DNA from: Albula goreensis
Lineage: Eukaryota; Chordata; Actinopteri; Albuliformes; Albulidae
Assembly: GCA_022829145.1 (NCBI GenBank)
Contig: CM040753.1
Coordinates: 9,960,384-10,024,383, forward strand
Direction of reading: 5' to 3'
Length of the DNA stretch: 64,000 bases
The translations under genes and the position numbers were made by a program. Below, piece after piece: positions 13,619 through 21,635 of this stretch (within the stretch, counting starts at the first letter, position 1; every line of letters begins with the position of its first letter). Below the pieces are notes generated by a model, which saw nothing but the letters and a program-made list of their open reading frames with translations, searched no databases and was not told where the DNA came from.

Positions 13619-13633
13619 TCAGCAGAGGGCGCT
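13619..13633 (+). promoter_or_regulatory. CTCF-like core motif in 5' LTR
   Basis: TCAGCAGAGGGCGCT matches the CTCF core CCASYAGRKGGCRSY at 14 of 15 positions; only the first base differs. Binding is inferred. It depends on cell type and methylation of the internal CpG. Confidence 0.45.
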
Positions 13634-13655
13634 GCCTGCAGAAGGTATCAATTAC

Positions 13656-13761
13656 AGATGCCAGCTACTAGCAGAGCAAGATGTGTAACAGTACAAGCAA
13701 TACAGAGCAGCACAGATGCTAGTGACTGATGCTAATATGTGTTCGGTACTGTTCCTCCAGG
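13656..13761 (+). repeat. LTR internal direct repeat, copy A, ending in a splice-donor-like site
   Basis: A 106-bp unit repeated at 14388-14493 with one C/T difference. At its end the text reads CTCCAG then GTAAGA, a near-perfect vertebrate 5' splice site with the cut after 13760. The same unit recurs in the 3' LTR at 20732-20837. Confidence 0.85.
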
Positions 13762-14387
13762 TAAGATGCTCAAGAATCACAAGCAGAATGAAATATGAAA
13801 GCAATATAACACGTGTAAAAGCTTTAGACTGTGGCTGTGAGGTTGTGATTTCGAATGTGACTTTAAAGGGAGACAAGTGAGCCCACAGGAATGAATAGTA
13901 ACCCAACGTGTGACGATGCTAACAATGTCGAAAACAAGCTATGAAACGGTCTGCTAAAAGTGAGGAATGTACAACGGTTCAGTAAACAAAACCACAAACT
14001 GACGATAGTTCGAAGCTAGCCCAAGCGATTGTTAGGACGTGAAAAAGGTTCTAAAAAGCTTTGCTCGTGTGGCCGGGAAGATAGTAGCCAGTTTTCTAAG
14101 AGTTTGTTCAGGAAAGCTATCTTCAACATGTGTTTCTGGTTACGTTAAAAAATTAGTTCATAAGAAGACGTAATTTCGGTATTAAAGATTGTTATTGTTT
14201 TGGTGAACTATGAGTGAGACAGACAATATTAAATACTGATGATTTAAGAAAACATTTTAATCGAGAATAAATATAGATAAAGAAGTTCATTGAAGGTAAA
14301 TACATGTGATAAAAATGTGTTCTTTACATGGTTACATGACTGTAATTTGAATGTTTGATTTGTTTAAATTGTAAAATGTGTTTTGAA

Positions 14388-14493
14388 AGATGCCAGTTAC
14401 TAGCAGAGCAAGATGTGTAACAGTACAAGCAATACAGAGCAGCACAGATGCTAGTGACTGATGCTAATATGTGTTCGGTACTGTTCCTCCAGG
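14388..14493 (+). repeat. LTR internal direct repeat, copy B, ending in a splice-acceptor-like site
   Basis: The second copy of the 106-bp unit. It ends GTTCCTCCAG then G, a plausible 3' splice site with the cut after 14492. It runs straight into the AATAAA signal at 14494. The 3' LTR counterpart is 21466-21571. Confidence 0.85.
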
Positions 14494-14558
14494 AATAAAA
14501 ATTAATGTGCTACACCAAGGATCGGCTACAGCGTCATTCTTAGGAGTGTAACATATTT

Positions 14559-14576
14559 TGGCGAGCCAGCCAGGAG
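14559..14576 (+). other. Primer binding site, tRNA-Arg type
   Basis: Five bases after the 5' LTR, TGGCGAGCCAGCCAGGAG is an 18-nt exact complement of the 3' end plus CCA of vertebrate tRNA-Arg of the ACG/CCG/TCG group, as I remember that tRNA. The tRNA would prime minus-strand DNA synthesis. The tRNA identity should be checked against a tRNA set. Confidence 0.8.
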
Positions 14577-14651
14577 GTGGAATAGGTGGACTTCAAGACC
14601 ATCAACCCCTTCCCTTACCCAAGAGACGAACCTGTGTTAATCTGCGGTGGA

Positions 14652-16001
14652 ATGGAGGAGGTTCAGCTTCTCCGAGACCGAGTGAGTGCAGCTCTGTGGC
14701 AGCTGAGGGAGGAATCTCTCCTGGATGTTTGCAGGTCCCTGAAATGTGATGGCCTGGACGGGTAGAGAGCCCGGTGGTGTGCCCGGAGACTGCTCATCAG
14801 GAAAACAGAGGATGTACTGGATGAGATCGAGATAGATCAGAGTGACGATGAAGTCAAAGAAATCCTGAATAATGTCCTGATAAAAATAGAGAAACAAGAC
14901 AAAAGACGTGAGTCAGCTGTAAAGGCAGGAACAGAGGAGAGGTGCTCACCACTGCGCCACCCTCTCCTTAGGAACCTAGAACCTCCACTCAAAAAAGCAG
15001 CTTACCCACTGCCTGAGGTCACACTGAGGAGAGAGTTTAAAATCTGTGGACAAATAGGAGAAAGTGGGCAGAAGGATAAGTTGTCATATCCCAGCCTCGT
15101 CAGACAGATTGAGATTGGAGCAGAAAAAGGTCACACAGAGGCTGAAATAACTGAAGCAGTGATTAGGGCTGTGAGCCCAGGATTGCCATTGAGAGACATG
15201 CTGGAGATAAAGCGTGGGTTGACACTCTCAGCACTTCTCACCATCCTGAGAGGTCACTATAAGGTTGATAGCTCCACAGACCTTTACCACCAACTCATTA
15301 GCCTCTATCAAGAACCAAAAGAGACGGCCCTGAACTTTGTGTTTCGAGCTATTGAGTTAAAGGAGAAGCTGCAATGGAAAGCTGAGCATGAGGATGCTGA
15401 GGAATATTACAGCCAAACCACAATCCAGCGTAAGTTCCTCAGATCCATCGAAACTGGGTTATTGAGTGATTCTGTAAAATTTAACATCCTGCCTCACCTC
15501 AGCAATGTTAAAATCACAGATGAAGAACTCATAGAGAGAGTAAATGAAGCTTCAAGAGTGGAAAATGAGCGACAAGAAAAGCGAAAGAGGTTCACTGTTG
15601 CTAAAGGCCCCAAGGTGCAAGAGCTCAGCTCCGATATGCAAACTGGTTTAGCCCCCTCCAATGGCCCCTTTAAGACTAAGGAGCCCAATACAACAGTGAC
15701 TGTCAAAGCTGTGAAAGGTAACGAAAATAAAGCCGAGCAGACTATGAGCACCCAACAGATGATGGAGGAGCTGCGCACCGAAATGAAGCAGATGTTACTC
15801 ACGGTCATGGAGGCCAACCATCACCCCCCTGTTGCAAAGCAAAGACGAAACGGTTGTCAGAAGTGCAGGAATTTGGGAGCAGGTGAAAACTGTCCACATT
15901 GTTTCAAGTGTGGACAAGAGGGCCACTTCTCCCGTGGATGCAGGGCACAGAGACAGTTGCCGGGAAATGGGCCAGGACTACTGGGGTGGGATCACCAGTA
16001 G
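14652..16001 (+). pseudogene. gag of the 8.2 kb element, one in-frame stop
   Basis: A capsid/nucleocapsid frame of 449 codons. I place the start at the ATG at 14652, because that frame runs on in register into the large open frame from 15081 and is broken only by a TAG at 14763-14765 (codon 38). The middle part (about 15081-15600) resembles capsid regions of fish Gypsy elements. Near the end is a CCHC zinc knuckle (C-X2-C-X4-H-X4-C) at 15900-15941, about residues 417-430, preceded by two CXXC pairs. The final 13 codons overlap the protease frame, and a -1 frameshift signal lies there. Translation might also start at the later ATG at 15081, which would give a 306-residue product without the stop. 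The gag would form the particle that packages the element's RNA. Confidence 0.88.
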
Positions 16002-16020
16002 TCCATGACAGAGGGTCCCA
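15962..16020 (+). promoter_or_regulatory. Predicted -1 ribosomal frameshift signal, gag to protease
   Basis: The heptamer GGGAAAT (15962-15968) is in the correct phase (G GGA AAT) in the gag frame. After a 6-nt spacer, GGACTACTGG (15975-15984) pairs perfectly with CCAGTAGTCC (15995-16004) across a 10-nt loop. The gag stop TAG (15999-16001) is inside the 3' arm. Loop bases TGGGA (15987-15991) can also pair with TCCCA (16016-16020), giving an H-type pseudoknot. A shift of -1 enters exactly the frame that encodes the protease. The layout is seen; the activity is inferred. Confidence 0.75.
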
Positions 16021-16876
16021 AAACCAGCAGAGACCAATGAGTTTGACATTGCCAGTGACAACGCACAAAGACACAGCAGCAGCAGTGAACACAGTCCAGT
16101 ACCTGCCCTCCAAGCACCAATCACGGCTGGTAGGACTGGTTGGAAAAAGGTGTATTGTCAGCTGTTATATGGACAATTATCCAGTGAAAATACTGTGGGA
16201 CACAGGTGCCCAGTCCTGCATCATTAATGAGCCTTGGCGTCAACAGCACTTGCCCCACACAGTTATAAGGCCCATAGCAGAGCTGTTAGAGGACGACACG
16301 CTGACAGTTCTGGCTGCTAATGACACACCGATACCCTATGTTGGCTGGATTGAAGTCAGCTTCCGGCTGGACAATGACAGAAACGAACTGCAAGTCCCGA
16401 TACTAGTATCCAGTGACCCGGCAGTTGCCAGTGACCCCATCATCGGCTATAACGTCATTGAAGCTGTGATAAATGGAGACAATGGAGAGACAAAGACAAA
16501 CGGAGGAAGAAAGCAATTGGCATACAAAGTAAGTAAGGCATTCTCCATTACTGTGAAGGCTGCTCAGAATGTGGTCAAGTTAATGCAAAGTGGTTCAGAT
16601 CCAGACACTGGTGTGGCCCGCACTGGTGGGAAAAGAGTGCTCTTGCCAGCGAACCAAGTCTCAACCATCTACATCAGAGCACATGTGAATGCACGAGCAC
16701 GAGGCCAAGACATGCTGTTCACACCAGACATGCTAAATCCCCCACCTGAAGGTGTGTCCTCAGTGAGGTACTGGTGCATCTCCCTGACAGAAAAGTTACA
16801 CACATACCAGTCCCCATTACCAACACCACTGACCACACCATTTATCTTGATCGACATAAAGTTATTGGACATTTAG
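15968..16876 (+). pseudogene. Retropepsin-type aspartic protease of the element, broken at its 3' end
   Basis: This frame is -1 relative to gag and is open from the predicted slip site to 16876. It holds the aspartic protease signature DTGA at 16199-16210 (context LWDTGAQSCII) and a later hydrophobic-glycine segment (DPIIGYNVIE) that fits the retropepsin flap/second-glycine region. In the family this enzyme cuts the Gag-Pol polyprotein. Downstream of about 16750 the sequence text continues in the next frame (16774-17193), so a 1-nt-type frame break lies between roughly 16750 and 16775, and the last residues before 16876 are out of frame. The protease core itself looks intact. Confidence 0.85.
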
Positions 16877-18460
16877 AGACAGTGAAGACAGCGTATTCAG
16901 CAGGCTTTCAGCTTAATGAGAACAGACAAAAAGAGACACTGAGTAAAGCACAACCACATGGCGCCAGAGCTGAGAGGCCAGAGTTATGGGACCCGCCAGT
17001 TGACCTCAGTCATCTTTCTGAGGCCCAACAGGAGGTAGCTAAGACAATGTTGAGACAGGAATGTGAAGCCTTCGCACATGACGGTGATGATATAGGCTGT
17101 ATTCCATCTTTAAGGATGCACATCACACTTCATGACACCATTCCAGTACAAAAGACTTACATGTCCGTTCCAAAACCCTGCATAAAGAAGTGAAAGAGTA
17201 CCTGCAGGATTTGTTGCAGGGGCTGGATAAAGCCATCACGATCCCCGTATTCATCACCGGTGGTATGTGTCCAAGAAAGAAGGGCAGCCTACGCCTCTGT
17301 TGTGATTACAGAGAACTAAACTGCAAATCAGTGCCTGATCGCCATCCGATACCCAGGATACAGGACATGCTGGACACACTGGGTGGAAGCTCGTGGTTTT
17401 CTGTACTGGACCAGGGTAAAGCGTACCACCAGGGCTTCCTGGATGAAGAGAGCCGTCCCTTAACTGCCTTCATCACGCCCTGGGGCTCTATGAATGGGTA
17501 CGCATCCCCTTTGGTCTGAGCTCTGCACCAGCGGAGTTCCAACGAAGTATGGAGCACTGTTTAGCTGGCCTGAGAGACACTATTTGCCTCCCATACCTTG
17601 ACGATAATTTGGTACACAGTGGCAGTTTTGAAGAACATCTGGGACACATATGCCTGGTTCTCCAGCGTTACAAGGAACACGGTGTAAAGTTGACACCAAA
17701 GAAATGCGAACTGTTCAAACGGAAAGTGAGGTTCCTGGGAAAGATGGTAACAGGGAAGGCTACACAATGGACCCTGCGGAGATTGCACCTGTGATGGCTC
17801 TGAAGGAGAGAACGCCCGCAAAGGTGGGGACCTACGCCAGATGCTAGGTTTCCTGTCTTATTATCGCTCTTTCATCCCCAACTTCGCCTGCAAAGCCAAG
17901 CTATTGTACAACCTCCTTGCCCCTCCCAAGTCCCAACAACACGACCCAGGACCACCGCCTGAAGAACAAAAGAAACTGAGGAAGACAAAGAAAGGTCACT
18001 TACCCTCTTGCACACCGATACAATGGACCACAGAACACCAGGAAGTGCTGAATCAGCTGATCGAGGCCCTCACCCAACCCCCCGTCCTTGGGTACCCTGA
18101 CTTCGACCAGCCTTTCGCACTTCACTGTGACGCCTCTCAGGATGGGTTGGGTGCAGTGCTGTACCAACGGCAACAGGGTAAGATGAGAGTGATAGCATAT
18201 GGCTCCCGCAGCCTCAGTCAGCCAGAGAAAAGGTACCACTCAGGAAGCTGGAGTTTCTAGCGCTGAAGTGGGCCATCTGTGAACGCTTCCGGGATTACCT
18301 GTATTATGCTCAGTCATTTGTGGTTTATACGGACAATAATCCATTGACGTATATACGCACAACTGCAAAACTCAACGCTGCAGGACACAGATGGGTGGCG
18401 GAGCTGGCCGACTATCACTTCAATACGCTATCGCCCAGGAAAGAACAATAACGATGCAGA
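16774..18460 (+). pseudogene. Reverse transcriptase and RNase H of the element, several frame breaks
   Basis: The RT and RNase H text is spread over all three plus frames. The RT finger region starts in the frame 16774-17193, continues from 17190 to 17519 (motif A context VLDQGKAYHQ, about 17405-17434), then in the frame around 17549-17794, which carries the catalytic YLDD at 17594-17605. The thumb/connection and RNase H follow in 17841-18260, with the RNase H aspartate in FALHCDASQ (codon 18129-18131). The rest of RNase H, including TDNNPLTY near 18330-18355, is in another frame. Breaks fall near 17170-17190, 17215-17270, 17485, 17755, 17830 and 18240. The enzyme would copy the RNA into DNA. 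As written this copy cannot encode it in one piece. Confidence 0.88.
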
Positions 18461-18473
18461 TGGACTGTCTCGG

Positions 18474-20308
18474 ATGCCGCTCAGCATCGAGGACTATATG
18501 AACAGCTGTACGAGAGAGGTTAGTGGCGAGACTGTCAGTGCTCTCATGGAGAATGTACAAGTTGGAAAGAGAGACCTGTGTCAGGGTATTGGCGTTATCC
18601 AGACCTGTGCTTTGAGCCTTATAAGAGACTGTAGCAGCAGTACTGGCCAGCCTCTAACCCCATCACAGATCCGTAAGGCTCAGGAAGAGGATGAAGTACT
18701 GTCACGAGTCATCTGGTACAGGAGCCGCAAACAAAGACCAAGTAGATCAGAGATCAAAGCAGAACAGCCAGCTGTCGCTACATTGTTAAAACAGTGGCTA
18801 AAAATTGTGGTTGATGAAAACGGTGTCCTCACGCCGCAGGACCTTCCGACGAGAACAGCTAGTGGCACCCAAGTCCTATCATCCACTGATCTTCAAAGAA
18901 CTGCACCGAGACATGGGCCACTTGGGGGTCGAAAGGACACTTGACCTGGTCGAGAGAGGTTCTACTGGCCGTACATGCACCAGGATGTGGAACATTTTGT
19001 TACCAAAGTCTGTGAGTGTGTGAAGAAGAAGAAACCAAGTAGGCAGACTCGCGCGCCCTGACTCCAATCCAGACCACATATCCATTTGAGCTAGTTTCAA
19101 TCGACTTTCCATCTGGACAAGTGCAAACATGGCTACGAATATATATTAGTGGTTATGGATCACTTCACAAGGTTTGCACAGGCCTACGCAACAAAGAACA
19201 AATCAGCGAAGACTGTGGCCGATAAGCTCTTCAACGATTTTGCTCTGAAGTTTGGTTTCCCAGCAAGCTGCACCATGATATGGGAGGAGAGTTCGAGAAC
19301 AGACTGATGGCAAGGTTGAAGGAACTCTCTGGCATCCAGGGCTCACACACAACACCGTATCACCCTCAGGGTAATGGACAGGTGGAAAGATTCAACAGAA
19401 CTCTGCTCTCCATGCTGCGCACACTGGAGGAAGAGGAAAAGAAGGATTGGAAGGAGTCACTGGCGAAGGTTGTCCATGCATACAACTGTACAAAGAATGA
19501 GAGTACGGGCTACACACCCTATTACCTCATCTTTGGACGCTCTCCACGCCTGCCAATCGACCTGCTGTTCAACATTGAAAGAGACAATGCCCATGGAAGT
19601 TACGAGGACTATGTGAGTCACTGGAAAGAGAGAATGAAGGAGGCCTACCAGATCGCTGCCAGGAATACACAGAAAGGAGCAGCCCGTGGAAAAGCCAACT
19701 ACGACAAGAGAGTGCTAGGAAGAGATCTCCAACCAGGTGATCGGGTCCTTATCCGAAATCTCACCCCAAGAGGAGGTACGGGAAAGATCCAGTCGTACTG
19801 GGAGGACCAGGTGTTCAGAGTGGCAAAAAGGAAGGGTGATGACAGCCCAGTTTACCAGATCAGCCCAGAGAACGGTATTGGGAGGGACAGAGTGGTCCAT
19901 AGAAACCTGCTACTGCCATGTGACCACCTACCCCTTGAGCTGCCACCAGCACAGACTCCGCTGCAGCAGAGAAACGTCCAGGGACTCGAAAGGAGGAAGA
20001 GGACACCACGTCCGGACCAGCAGCAGCAGCAGCCAACATCAGACAGCGGCTCAGAGGATGATGATGATGGCGGCATCTACCAGTGGCATCTCAGGTCTGG
20101 CAAAGAGAGGCAGCAGAGTCAAGTGTCGCTGAATCCTGAGGCAGAACCTTTCCAGCCTCAGCAGGGCTCCCTGCCTTCAGAAGAGGATTTGCAACTACAG
20201 AGCGAAGAGAGTGCTGATGTGTTACAACTGGCTGAGCAACGTGAACGGGAACCAGCTGCTTCTGGGGTTCTTGAGAGTGATGAGTCGGGGAAGAACCGTC
20301 TCAGATGA
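18474..20308 (+). pseudogene. Integrase of the element, 5' part broken, with an acidic/glutamine-rich tail
   Basis: A linker (18474-18830) leads to the zinc-binding HHCC domain (about 18895-19025, broken across two frames). The catalytic core shows D in SIDF at 19103, D at 19277 (DMGGEF) and E at 19385 (VERFNR). The last two are in one frame with exactly 35 residues between them, the D,D35E pattern. From 19280 the frame is open for 342 residues: core, a GPY/F-like segment (GKIQSYWED, near 19783-19809), and then a tail of about 120 residues rich in Q, E, D and S that includes five glutamines and a four-aspartate run. No chromodomain is visible. Integrase joins the new DNA copy to the genome. 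Confidence 0.88.
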
Positions 20309-20488
20309 CAAGAGCACACCCACACAGACTCAGACAGCCACCTGTCATATTGAGCTATGAGACTCTTGGGCAGCCATCATTGATTGCAAGAAAGTGTGAG
20401 GAGATAAAGACTCAGGATAATGAGCAGAGACACTTATGGCGACCTTGGTAGAACTTTAGTTGTAATGTCAGGAGACATTAAAAATCGT

Positions 20489-20497
20489 GGGGGAGAG
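20489..20497 (+). other. Polypurine tract
   Basis: GGGGGAGAG lies directly before the TG of the 3' LTR. This is the expected place and make-up for the plus-strand DNA primer of an LTR element. Confidence 0.8.
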
Positions 20498-21631
20498 TGT
20501 GGCACTGCATGTTTTCACAGAAAAAGATTTGTGTTTTCACATAAGTAGACTCTTAAAAATCTTACCCCCCCATTTAAAACAGGACACATTAAAAGCAGTT
20601 TAGGCTTCGGAAAATGTTAAAATTGCTGTATTTCTGTGGGATTCTATTATTGTCTAGCAGGTCCGGTTATGTTGTACATGGTTTGAGCACCTGGTCAGCA
20701 GAGGGCGCTGCCTGCAGAAGGTATCAATTACAGATGCCAGCTACTAGCAGAGCAAGATGTGTAACAGTACAAGCAATACAGAGCAGCACAGATGCTAGTG
20801 ACTGATGCTAATATGTGTTCGGTACTGTTCCTCCAGGTAAGATGCTCAAGAATCACAAGCAGAATGAAATATGAAAGCAATATAACACGTGTAAAAGCTT
20901 TAGACTGTGGCTGTGAGGTTGTGATTTCGAATGTGACTTTAAAAGGAGACAAGTGAGCCCACAGGAATGAATAGTAACCCAACGTAGCGCCCGATGCTAA
21001 CAATGTCGAAAACAAGCTATGAAACGGTCTGCTAAAAGTGAGGAATGTACAACGGTTCAGTAAACAAAACCACAAACTGACGATAGTTGAAGCTAGCCCA
21101 AGCGATTGTTAGGACGTGAAAAGGTTCTAAAAAGCTTTGCTCGTGTGGCCGGGGGAAGATAGTAGCCAGTTTTCTAAGAGTTTGTTCAGGAAAGCTATCT
21201 TCAACATGTGTTTCTGGTTACGTTAAAAAATTAGTTCATAAGAAGACGTAATTTCGGTATTAAAGATTGTTATTGTTTTGGTGAACTATGAGTGAGACAG
21301 ACAATATTAAATACTGATGATTTAAGAAAACATTTTAATCGAGAATAAATATAGATAAAGAAGTTCATTGAAGGTAAATACATGTGATAAAAAAATGTGT
21401 TTTACATGGTTACATGACTGTAATTTGAATGTTTGATTTGTTTAAATTGTAAAATGTGTTTTGAAAGATGCCAGTTACTAGCAGAGCAAGATGTGTAACA
21501 GTACAAGCAATACAGAGCAGCACAGATGCTAGTGACTGATGCTAATATGTGTTCGGTACTGTTCCTCCAGGAATAAAAATTAATGTGCTACACCAAGGAT
21601 CGGCTACAGCGTCATTCTTAGGAGTGTAACA
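20498..21631 (+). repeat. 3' LTR of the 8.2 kb retrotransposon
   Basis: A 1134-bp LTR almost identical to the 5' copy. Differences seen by eye include changes near 20648, 20945, 20986-20993, 21089, 21119, 21152 and 21390-21402, mostly one- or two-base indels. It keeps both 106-bp repeats (20732-20837 and 21466-21571), the CTCF-like core and the terminal AATAAA. Confidence 0.93.
20695..20709 (+). promoter_or_regulatory. CTCF-like core motif in 3' LTR
   Basis: The same 14/15 match as in the 5' LTR, same orientation, unchanged between the two LTRs. Confidence 0.45.
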
Positions 21632-21635
21632 TCTA

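Larger units (their letters stand above)
13421..14553 (+). repeat. 5' LTR of the 8.2 kb retrotransposon
   Basis: A 1133-bp LTR starting TGTGGCACTG and ending GTGTAACA. A likely polyadenylation signal AATAAA lies at 14494-14499, about 55 bp from the end, which places the R/U5 boundary shortly after it. A 106-bp direct repeat occurs twice inside (13656-13761 and 14388-14493, one mismatch). A CTCF-like core lies at 13619-13633. I cannot place the start site or a TATA box with certainty. Confidence 0.93.
13417..21635 (+). mobile_element. Complete Ty3/Gypsy-type LTR retrotransposon, 8.2 kb, with target duplication
   Basis: A full-length LTR element. Its two LTRs (13421-14553 and 20498-21631) begin TG and end CA and are flanked by a 4-bp direct repeat tcta at 13417-13420 and 21632-21635. 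Inside, in order, are a primer binding site, gag with a zinc knuckle, aspartic protease, reverse transcriptase with YLDD, RNase H, integrase and a polypurine tract. RT before integrase is the Ty3/Gypsy (Metaviridae) order. No env-like frame is seen. The LTRs differ at only about a dozen places, mostly small indels, so the insertion should be recent. The coding part nonetheless has one nonsense codon in gag and several frame breaks in pol, so this copy as written could not make a full polyprotein. The breaks may be real or may be sequencing indels. Confidence 0.95.

Noticed and set aside
13652-13906. Minus-strand open frame in the LTR, repeated at 20728-21075
   Set aside because: It appears twice because the LTR does. 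It overlaps the regulatory repeat and resembles no protein.
13421-21631. Endogenous retrovirus with env
   Set aside because: No env-like frame with signal peptide or membrane anchor lies between integrase and the 3' LTR. The space after 20308 is under 200 bp.
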